From positions 1 to 28,607 of the forward strand of contig JAEWMT010000082.1 of assembly GCA_023393095.1 (NCBI GenBank): a DNA stretch of 28,607 nucleotides, given 5' to 3'. This document shows positions 1 through 6,581 of the stretch, piece after piece (position 1 is the stretch's first letter; each line of letters starts with the position of its first letter). A program made the translations under genes and the position numbers. Below the pieces are notes generated by a model. It saw nothing but the letters and a program-made list of their open reading frames with translations. It was not told the origin of the DNA and ran no database searches. This stretch comes from Bacillota bacterium (GTDB lineage: Bacteria > Bacillota > Clostridia > Lachnospirales > Lachnospiraceae).

Positions 1-26
1 AGTCAATTTCGCTTGAAGGTAAGGCG

Positions 27-90
27 AGTCCAGATGAATATATATGCACAAATATTCATCTCACTACATAAATCTGGCTTTTGACACCCT
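27..90. repeat. Intergenic nested stem-loop repeat, copy 1
   Basis: An outer CCAGAT/ATCTGG pair (27-35 with 72-80) encloses a perfect 9-bp inner stem GATGAATAT/ATATTCATC (33-41 with 52-60). On the minus strand the element begins AGGGTGTCAAAAGCCAGAT, about 15 bp after the oppC stop codon. The same terminal sequence with two changes lies at 3022-3040, and a closely similar inner stem lies at 9516-9551. It may serve as the transcript end of the opp operon, or be a small dispersed repeat. The left boundary is uncertain because the window begins here. Confidence 0.55.
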
Positions 91-105
91 AATCCTATAT
101 ATTTA

Positions 106-1026
106 TTATGATACCCTTTGCTTCGCATCGGCTGCACGTTTAATTGCCTGGCCGATAAAATTAATGCATAACATCATTACAACGATCAATAATGCTGCAG
201 GTAACCATTGCCACCATCTTCTTTGCATATTCTCCGGAATTGCTGCATAACCGATTAAAGTACCTAAGCTTGGGGTATTGAAAGGCAATCCAAACCCAAG
301 AAAGGTAAGTCCTGTCTCCAATCCCATATTACCCGCAAGATTTAAGGTTAGATTTACAATAATGAGTGATCCAATATTGGGAAGCACTTCCCGAAACATA
401 ATTACAATATTTCTGCTTCCTAAGGTTTTGGATGCTTGAACATAATCCAAACTGCTTTGCTGCAAGGTTTTGGCACGAACTAATCTAGCATCACTCATCC
501 AACTGAAGGCAGTAATAACCAGAATGAAGGTTGCTACATTATAGTTAGGAATCAGAGAAACTATTACGATAATAAACATTAATCTTGGCAGCATCGAGAT
601 AAAATCCAGCATACGCATAATTACGTTATCCACCTTACCACCATAAAAGCCTGCGAATAATCCAGCTAGTATGCCGAGAACACCGCAAAGAATTGTTACA
701 CCGAAGGCAATCAAAAAAGAGTTCCTTGCCCCTAAAAATAACTGCGGCAGCATATCACGTCCTGAGCCATCGGTACCCAATATGTATTTTGCCGAAGGCG
801 CTTTGTTCAGCTTGGTCAGGTTAATCTTTGTAGCCGTAGGTGAATCGATCATTGTAGCACCAATAAATACAATAATTAAAATCGCAATAAATAAAATAAA
901 AGAAGTAAGCGCTAATTTATCATGAGAAATTTCTTTTCCGACCAGCTTAATAAAGGTTGGAGGTTGATCGGGCTTTTTTGACGTATTTTGTACATTAGCA
1001 AATGCTTTTGTTTTATTTTCTGCCAT
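106..1026 (-). CDS. oppC: Oligopeptide ABC transporter permease OppC-type (operon 1)
   Basis: This is an inner-membrane permease subunit of a peptide importer, pairing with the OppB-type subunit encoded just upstream. The 306-residue product has an N-terminal cytoplasmic stretch, a first membrane helix near residues 40-60, a periplasmic segment with the typical LGTDGSGRDM motif, and a BPD_transp_1 core whose EAA-like loop (ASKTLGSRNIVIMFREVLPN) docks the ATPases. The length is normal for OppC. The ATG start is preceded by AAAGGAG. It is the last visible gene of an oppD-oppF-oppB-oppC operon and lies 17 bp after oppB. The substrate is inferred to be peptides from family membership; nickel or other small solutes cannot be excluded. 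Confidence 0.9.
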   Translation of the reverse strand: MAENKTKAFANVQNTSKKPDQPPTFIKLVGKEISHDKLALTSFILFIAILIIVFIGATMIDSPTATKINLTKLNKAPSAKYILGTDGSGRDMLPQLFLGARNSFLIAFGVTILCGVLGILAGLFAGFYGGKVDNVIMRMLDFISMLPRLMFIIVIVSLIPNYNVATFILVITAFSWMSDARLVRAKTLQQSSLDYVQASKTLGSRNIVIMFREVLPNIGSLIIVNLTLNLAGNMGLETGLTFLGFGLPFNTPSLGTLIGYAAIPENMQRRWWQWLPAALLIVVMMLCINFIGQAIKRAADAKQRVS

Positions 1027-1043
1027 ATGGAAGCGCTCCTTTC

Positions 1044-2006
1044 TTATTTTATTCTGATTCTGGGATCCACGATTGACAAAATAATGTCTGACAGCAGGGT
1101 ACCTAACACAGTCAGAACCGCAAATAAAATAATCAGGGCATTCACAACCGAATAATCTCTTCTTAAGATAGATTCGATGAAAAGATTACCCATACCCGGA
1201 TAGGAAAATACATGTTCAATAAAAATAGAACCTCCAAGCAGAAAGGCAATGTCATACCCCATAAAAGTGGCAACCGGCAGCAAGGCATTTCGAAAGATAT
1301 GTCTTGAAAAAACTTTCTTTTCCGGTACTCCTTTCGAACGTGCGGTTATGACAAAATCGGAATTTTTATAATCAATGATTTCACTTCTAAGAAATTGTAT
1401 GGTTCCTGTGGTATATAAGATCCCTCCAGTCAGCGCAGGTAGTATCATATGATAGATTCGATCCCAATAATAGGGGAGTGAACCAGCAATATATTTGACA
1501 TTAACACTTCCTCCCATAGGGAACCATTTCAATTTAAATGAAAATATAAATATATTAATTAAGCCTAAAACAATGGTAGGTGTAGCCAAAGCCACATAGG
1601 TGTAAAAAGTGATTGCCTTATCAGCAAATTTATTATGATATCGTCCTGAGGTTATTCCTAAGATGATACCAATGATATAGTAGATTACAGCGGTCAACAG
1701 TGCAAGCCAGAAGGTATTACCGGCACGCTGCCCGATTAATTGCATGACCGGAAGCTTATATGCTGTACTTTCCCCTAAGTTGCCATGCAAAGCATCCCAC
1801 GCCCATCTGCCATATTTCACATACCACGGGTCATAGAACCCCCATTGCTGACGTAGTTCTTCCAATCTTGCTGGTGTAACATTTGGATCAATCTTACCGG
1901 TTAATGCATCCCCAGGCATAAAATTAGCAAGTAAAAATATCAGTAAGCTTAGAATAATAACCTGTGGGATAAGTATTAGCATCCTTCTTACTATTGTTTT
2001 CCACAT
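1044..2006 (-). CDS. oppB: Oligopeptide ABC transporter permease OppB-type (operon 1)
   Basis: This is the partner permease subunit of the peptide importer. The 320-residue protein starts with a membrane helix (about residues 9-29) and then the soluble loop typical of OppB/DppB, containing MPGDAL and the LRQQWGFYDPW-like segment. A multi-helix BPD_transp_1 domain follows, with an EAA loop around TARSKGVPEKKVFSRHIFRN. The end VDPRIRIK is characteristic of the family. It begins 16 bp after oppF and ends 17 bp before oppC, so the four genes are almost certainly co-transcribed. The ribosome binding site is weak (GAGAAAAAGG close to ATG). Confidence 0.9.
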   Translation of the reverse strand: MWKTIVRRMLILIPQVIILSLLIFLLANFMPGDALTGKIDPNVTPARLEELRQQWGFYDPWYVKYGRWAWDALHGNLGESTAYKLPVMQLIGQRAGNTFWLALLTAVIYYIIGIILGITSGRYHNKFADKAITFYTYVALATPTIVLGLINIFIFSFKLKWFPMGGSVNVKYIAGSLPYYWDRIYHMILPALTGGILYTTGTIQFLRSEIIDYKNSDFVITARSKGVPEKKVFSRHIFRNALLPVATFMGYDIAFLLGGSIFIEHVFSYPGMGNLFIESILRRDYSVVNALIILFAVLTVLGTLLSDIILSIVDPRIRIK

Positions 2007-2022
2007 ACCTTTTTCTCACTTT

Positions 2023-2949
2023 CTAGGGTAAAGCAACAAAATGGTTGTCACTTATTTTCTTTAAATCTGAAACTTGATTGCTATTCGTGTAATACTTATC
2101 ATGCTGTAAGTTATATTCATTTGTTATCTGCTCCCTTAATTTCTGTGATTCTTCACGCTTACCGGGATCAATATTCGGTATTGCACTAATCAGTCTCTTT
2201 GTATAGACATGGATCGGATTATCATATATTTGTTTTCTGCCTCCCATTTCAACAAAACGGCCTTTATGCATAATCGCTACATTAGAGCACATATGCTCTA
2301 CAACACCAAGGTCATGACTGATAAAAAGAAATGCAAGATGGAACATTTGCTGGACATCTTTCATGAAATTTAAAACCTGAGCCTGAACGGACAAGTCCAA
2401 TGCAGAAACCGGCTCATCTGCAATAATTAGTTTAGGCTTTAATGCCATCGCCCTTGCTATTCCGATTCTCTGTCTTTGACCTCCGGAGAATTCATGAGGA
2501 TACTTTAAGGCTGTATCCGGAGAAAGTCCGACAATATCTAATAATTCATCTACTTTTTTACGCTCCTGAACACTTGATAATTTTTCGAAATTCCGAATTG
2601 GTTCGGCTATGATATCTAAAACTCTCTTCTTCGGATTTAAAGAGGAATAGGCATCCTGAAATATCATCTGTACTCCTCGTCGATAAGGTGAATGATTCTT
2701 CCCCACAAATTTTGTAATATCTTCTCCGCTATAACAAATCTGTCCGTGGGTAATCCTTGTCAACCCAATAATTGCTTTTCCGGTGGTACTTTTCCCTGAT
2801 CCTGATTCTCCGACGAGTCCCAGGGTTTCACCCTCTTCAATAGAAAAGGATATCCCGTCCACTGCTTTTACATATTCTTGAACCCGGCCCAGAATACCGC
2901 CCCTTACCGGGTAATATACCTTTAAATCTTTTACCTCAAGTAACGGCAC
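2023..2949 (-). CDS. oppF: Oligopeptide ABC transporter ATPase OppF-type (operon 1)
   Basis: This is one of the two ATP-hydrolysing subunits that drive the importer. Visible motifs are Walker A GESGSGKST (about residues 47-55), signature FSGGQRQRIGIARA, Walker B LIIADEPVSALD and the switch histidine in LFISHDLG. The GTG start at 2947-2949 is chosen because AAAGGAG lies just upstream and the product then begins with a typical PLLEVKDLKVYYP. The protein is 308 residues, slightly short. Its C-terminus after the SAIPNIDP motif is a charged tail without the four-cysteine oligo_HPY segment found in many OppD/OppF proteins and in the operon 2 homologue. A stem-loop repeat (2995-3040) separates it from oppD. 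Confidence 0.9.
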   Translation of the reverse strand: MPLLEVKDLKVYYPVRGGILGRVQEYVKAVDGISFSIEEGETLGLVGESGSGKSTTGKAIIGLTRITHGQICYSGEDITKFVGKNHSPYRRGVQMIFQDAYSSLNPKKRVLDIIAEPIRNFEKLSSVQERKKVDELLDIVGLSPDTALKYPHEFSGGQRQRIGIARAMALKPKLIIADEPVSALDLSVQAQVLNFMKDVQQMFHLAFLFISHDLGVVEHMCSNVAIMHKGRFVEMGGRKQIYDNPIHVYTKRLISAIPNIDPGKREESQKLREQITNEYNLQHDKYYTNSNQVSDLKKISDNHFVALP

Positions 2950-2994
2950 AATTTCATCTCCTTTTCCAATTTAAAATGATAAGATTAGTTTCAT

Positions 2995-3040
2995 AAGTCA
3001 GATTTATGTAGGTTAATTAATATCTGACTTTTGGCACCCT
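2995..3040. repeat. Intergenic stem-loop repeat, copy 2
   Basis: A perfect 9-bp inverted repeat, AAGTCAGAT (2995-3003) with ATCTGACTT (3022-3030), is extended on one side by TTTTGGCACCCT (to 3040). Read on the minus strand it starts AGGGTGCCAAAAGTCAGAT, 4 bp after the oppD stop codon. This matches the end of the element at 27-90 (AGGGTGTCAAAAGCCAGAT) at all but two positions. It could trim or stabilise the mRNA between oppD and oppF. It looks like a shortened member of the same repeat family, lacking the inner ATGAATAT stem. Confidence 0.6.
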
Positions 3041-3044
3041 AAAA

Positions 3045-4040
3045 TTATTTAAAATGAAAATTCCTATAACAGGAACACAATACAAAATGTCCTGCTTTTA
3101 CTTCATGATACCGAGGCTCTGCTTCATGATAGGAATCTGAAATCCAGGGAATACGAGGAGCAAAACGGCATCCACTGCGTTTCATACTAAGAAGTGAAGG
3201 AACCATACCCTCAATAACGCGAAGTCTTTTATCCTCCTTATCATTGGTTGAGGTATTTGGTATGGAAGCAAATAATGATTTGGTGTAGGGATGCAAAGGG
3301 TTAGTAAAAATCTCCTGCACATCCGCTGTTTCCACAATCTGTCCCGCATACATAACGGCCACCTTGTCCGCCATCTCCGCAACAACTCCAAGGTCATGGG
3401 TAATTAATATGATTCCTGACTTCATTTCTTTCTGAAGCTTCTTAAGTAAATCTAGGATCTGGGCTTGTATCGTAACGTCTAAGGCAGTGGTAGGTTCATC
3501 GGCTATCACAAGGGAGGGTTTGCATGCCAGAGCAATTGCAATCATTGCTCTTTGCCTCATACCTCCGGACAGTTCATGAGGAAATTGGTGATAGGTCAGA
3601 GCTGGCGCTTGTATACCAACACCCTCCAGTAGCTCCATCGTACGCTTCTGCTTTTCCCAATTATTCATTGTAGTATGATAGGATAATGATTCTTCAATCT
3701 GAGCGCCTATTTTCATAAGAGGATTTAGCGCAGTAAGAGGATCCTGAAAAATCATTCCGATATCTCTTCCTCTGATTTCATTTAATTCCTTAAGATTTAG
3801 GGACAATAAATCCTTGTCTTTAAAATAAATATTACCTTCGACTTTCGTATATGCCTTATTATGCAAATTTAAAATAGAAAGAGCCAGTGCGCTTTTTCCG
3901 CAACCTGACTCACCCACTATGGCAAAGACTTCATTTTCATTTATACTGATGGAAACCCCATCTACTGCCGCATAATATTGACCATTAATACGAAATGACG
4001 TTACAAGATCATTAATCCGTAGAAGTTCTTTCTTAATCAT
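3045..4040 (-). CDS. oppD: Oligopeptide ABC transporter ATPase OppD-type (operon 1)
   Basis: This is the first gene of opp operon 1 and encodes one ATPase of the heterodimeric motor. Motifs are Walker A GESGCGKSA (about residues 43-51), signature LSGGMRQRAMIAIALAC, Walker B LVIADEPTTALDV and ILITHDLGVVAEMAD. The length of 331 residues is normal. The C-terminal oligo_HPY region begins GCRFAPR, but the following positions read IPWISDSYHEAEP, where family members usually have two further cysteines. Only the first and last of the usual four cysteines remain. The ATG is preceded by AGAGG, and a consensus promoter lies 42-70 bp upstream. Confidence 0.9.
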   Translation of the reverse strand: MIKKELLRINDLVTSFRINGQYYAAVDGVSISINENEVFAIVGESGCGKSALALSILNLHNKAYTKVEGNIYFKDKDLLSLNLKELNEIRGRDIGMIFQDPLTALNPLMKIGAQIEESLSYHTTMNNWEKQKRTMELLEGVGIQAPALTYHQFPHELSGGMRQRAMIAIALACKPSLVIADEPTTALDVTIQAQILDLLKKLQKEMKSGIILITHDLGVVAEMADKVAVMYAGQIVETADVQEIFTNPLHPYTKSLFASIPNTSTNDKEDKRLRVIEGMVPSLLSMKRSGCRFAPRIPWISDSYHEAEPRYHEVKAGHFVLCSCYRNFHFK

Positions 4041-4081
4041 AATAATCCTCTTTCAATCCATATTATGTATTTAATATTTAT

Positions 4082-4110
4082 AGTATATCAACATTTCCAA
4101 TATTTGTCAA
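4082..4110 (-). promoter_or_regulatory. Sigma-A promoter of opp operon 1
   Basis: On the minus strand TTGACA (4110-4105) and TATACT (4087-4082) are separated by exactly 17 bp, close to consensus. The site lies upstream of oppD. The short 5' leader to the ATG at 4040 shows no obvious riboswitch. Confidence 0.85.
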
Positions 4111-4254
4111 TTATGCTTTGTCTTAAAAATCAATACATTATGAATTCTAAACAAACATTATGGGAGTTTCTTATGCCTCCTGAGCATACAGGCTAAACTG
4201 TAACAATTAATATTTATAATATAGATATAATTGTAGAAATTCGTAGAAAACTGT

Positions 4255-4262
4255 GGTATACT
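4255..4262 (+). promoter_or_regulatory. Probable extended -10 promoter of the uracil permease gene
   Basis: The sequence TGGTATACT (4254-4262) is an extended -10 element 32 bp before the TTG start of the permease gene. No good -35 lies at 17 bp; TTGTAG at 4231-4236 is 20 bp away. The leader is too short for a PyrR attenuator or a purine riboswitch, and none was seen. Upstream, TATGC/GCATA near 4172-4190 forms only a small stem-loop. Confidence 0.5.
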
Positions 4263-4294
4263 ACTCGAGATAAAATTTTAAGGGAGGGTTTTTC

Positions 4295-5569
4295 TTGGAA
4301 AGCAAAAAAATTATTCAAGTAGAAGACAAGGTACCAGCGAAGTTATTGTTTCCGCTGTCCCTTCAGCACATGTTCGCAATGTTCGGGGCATCAGTTTTAG
4401 TACCAATGCTCTTTAACATCAATCCATCAGTCGTGCTGCTGATGAATGGTATCGGTACACTGTTATTTATTCTTATTACCAAAGGCAAAGCACCAGCATA
4501 TCTCGGCTCCAGCTTTGCTTTTCTTGCGCCAGCAGGAATCGTAATTACAAAGTGGGGATATCCGTATGCGCTGGGCGGTTTTGTTGCAGTCGGTATTGCT
4601 ATCTGCATTCTGTCCTTCATTATTTATAAGTTCGGTGTCAAATGGATTGATGTCGTACTTCCTGCAGCAGCTATGGGTCCGGTCGTAGCACTCATCGGCT
4701 TGGAGCTTGCCGGAACTGCAGCATCCACAGCCAAGATTCTTCCAAATAAAGATGGAATAATCGATTCTAAAAACATCATCGTATTTCTAGTCACCTTGGC
4801 TTTCGCTGTACTTGGTAATGTGCTCTTTCGGAAATTCTTCGCTGTTATTCCTATATTGATTGCAATCGTTGCTGGATATATCACTGCATTGTTTACTCAT
4901 GTTATAACAACGGACACTCTCGTTAAAGCGTTAAAAGCTGATTTATTTGTTACACCGAATTTCCAAGCACCCCATTTTAATATTCAGGCGATCTTAATGA
5001 TCCTGCCAGCCATTCTGCTTATTGCCGCAGAGCATACCGGCCATCAGATTGTCACCAGTAAAATTGTAGAAAGAGATCTCCTGAAAGATCCCGGCCTGCA
5101 CCGCTCTTTACTGGCGGATGGTGTCTCTACGATGCTTTCGGGTTTTGTAGGATCAGTACCAACTACAACCTACGGTGAGAACATCGGTGTTATGGCAATA
5201 ACCAAGGTTTATTCCGTACAAGTGATCGGTGGTGCAGCAATCCTGTCAATCATCGCTTCTTTTGTAGGACCTGTTTCTGCATTAATTCAGACCATTCCAG
5301 GTCCGGTTATTGGTGGTATTTCCTTCCTACTGTACGGTATGATCGGTGCTTCCGGTATCCGTATTCTGGTCGATGCTCAGGTAGATTACAGCCGCAGTCG
5401 TAATCTGACTCTGACCTCTGTTATTTTTGTAACCGGTCTTTCCGGAATTGTATTAAAGTTCGGTGAAGTAGAATTTAAGGGTATGGTCCTCGCATGTATC
5501 GTTGGTATGATCCTGTCCCTGCTGTTTTATATTTTCGATAAATTCGGATTAGCCAATGACAAGCAGTAA
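4295..5569 (+). CDS. uraA: Uracil permease (NCS2 family)
   Basis: This is a proton-coupled nucleobase transporter of the NCS2/UraA family in the cytoplasmic membrane. The 424-residue product has about 14 hydrophobic segments. It carries the family's PLSLQHMFAMFGAS motif in the first helix and AEHTGHQIVTSKIVERDLL in the middle, where the Glu and the second His correspond to the uracil-contacting AEH.GH motif. It also has TTTYGENIGVMAITKVYS, containing the second conserved glutamate. The start is TTG at 4295, supported by AAGGGAGG 7-14 bp upstream. It is monocistronic, flanked by a promoter and a large terminator-like hairpin. Uracil is the likely substrate; a xanthine-type purine permease is less likely from these motifs. 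Confidence 0.9.
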   Translation: MESKKIIQVEDKVPAKLLFPLSLQHMFAMFGASVLVPMLFNINPSVVLLMNGIGTLLFILITKGKAPAYLGSSFAFLAPAGIVITKWGYPYALGGFVAVGIAICILSFIIYKFGVKWIDVVLPAAAMGPVVALIGLELAGTAASTAKILPNKDGIIDSKNIIVFLVTLAFAVLGNVLFRKFFAVIPILIAIVAGYITALFTHVITTDTLVKALKADLFVTPNFQAPHFNIQAILMILPAILLIAAEHTGHQIVTSKIVERDLLKDPGLHRSLLADGVSTMLSGFVGSVPTTTYGENIGVMAITKVYSVQVIGGAAILSIIASFVGPVSALIQTIPGPVIGGISFLLYGMIGASGIRILVDAQVDYSRSRNLTLTSVIFVTGLSGIVLKFGEVEFKGMVLACIVGMILSLLFYIFDKFGLANDKQ

Positions 5570-5589
5570 AATATGATAATTCATAAATA

Positions 5590-5683
5590 AAGCCCCCGCA
5601 TATTGATATGCGACCCCTCATATATGTAATTGAAATATAACAATTCCTAGATGGGGTAGCATATCAGTTTACCGCGGGGGCTT
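5590..5683. terminator. Large bidirectional terminator-like hairpin
   Basis: AAGCCCCCGC (5590-5599) pairs perfectly with GCGGGGGCTT (5674-5683). The inner parts TGATATGC and GACCCC pair with GCATATCA and GGGGT. It lies between the convergent uracil permease and pseudouridine synthase genes and can end transcripts from both sides. The T-tracts are short, so its efficiency is uncertain. Confidence 0.7.
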
Positions 5684-5729
5684 CTATACTTCTATTCATT
5701 TCTCTTTTTCTTTACAATACTTTATCTAA

Positions 5730-6527
5730 TCAAATGATCTCATCTGAATTATTTTCTAATATACTAATCTCTTTTTCTGTCAATTCCCTATATTGGCCCG
5801 GTTTAAGTGAATTATCCAGCATAAGCGCACCAATGGAAACTCTTTTCAAATATGCCACATAGCATCCGACGGCTTTTAACATTCTTTTAATTTGGTGTTT
5901 ACGCCCCTCAGCTATCGTAATATATCCGGATACAACCCGCTGCGTATTTGGATTTTTATTAACATCCTTAATTGTTACAGCATTCATTTTGTCTTTCAGC
6001 TCCTGATATAAGCCTTCCACTGTCACTTCAAGTTTTGTAGCTATTGCCAGGGTTTCGCCTTCACCAATATTGATACCTGCTTTCAGTCGTTTTATATCAT
6101 TAATATCTAAGGAACCAAACGCCCAGAAGAAATATGTTTTTTCAACATGTTTGTCTGGATGCATTAAATTATGGTTAAACTCACCATCGTTAGTCAAAAG
6201 AAGCAGACCTTCCGTATCTTTATCCAGCCTTCCAACAGGAAATAATCGATTCCTGATCTCAACATCAAAATAATCAAGAACGGTTTTACAGCAATTATCC
6301 TGCCTAGCCGTAATACATCCCGCTGGCTTATGAAACATATAGTATATATTACCTGTATGCGTAACTTCCTGACCAAGGTACCTTATCACATCCAAATTCT
6401 CTTCAATTTCTACTGCCGGATTCAATATAATCCGATTATTAACAGTAACCTTACCTTCTTTTACATAATTACGAGTTACTTTTTTTGTGCCTATCGATGC
6501 CTCTGCCAAAAATTTATCAAGTCTCAT
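5730..6527 (-). CDS. Pseudouridine synthase, RsuA/RluB/E/F family
   Basis: This enzyme converts a specific uridine in rRNA (or possibly tRNA) to pseudouridine. Residues 1-45 form an S4 RNA-binding domain (MRLDKFLAEASIGTKK...). Residues from about 65 on form the synthase domain with PVGRLDKDTEGLLLLTNDG, whose Asp in GRLDKDT is the catalytic residue of the family, and a late GRKHQIKRMLKAVG motif. The 265-residue length is usual for the RsuA/RluB class. The ATG follows AAGGAT at normal spacing. It starts 54 bp after the GTPase-NYN gene, so the two probably share a transcript and both act on ribosomes. The exact rRNA target cannot be read from the sequence. Confidence 0.88.
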   Translation of the reverse strand: MRLDKFLAEASIGTKKVTRNYVKEGKVTVNNRIILNPAVEIEENLDVIRYLGQEVTHTGNIYYMFHKPAGCITARQDNCCKTVLDYFDVEIRNRLFPVGRLDKDTEGLLLLTNDGEFNHNLMHPDKHVEKTYFFWAFGSLDINDIKRLKAGINIGEGETLAIATKLEVTVEGLYQELKDKMNAVTIKDVNKNPNTQRVVSGYITIAEGRKHQIKRMLKAVGCYVAYLKRVSIGALMLDNSLKPGQYRELTEKEISILENNSDEII

Positions 6528-6581
6528 ATGATATCCTTCTTTTTTCCCTTATTAATACTTATCATGCTTTATTTTTACCAG

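Noticed and set aside
4041..4294. PyrR attenuator or purine riboswitch before the uracil permease
   Set aside because: Only small stem-loops are visible, no terminator lies in the leader, and the extended -10 box leaves too short a leader.
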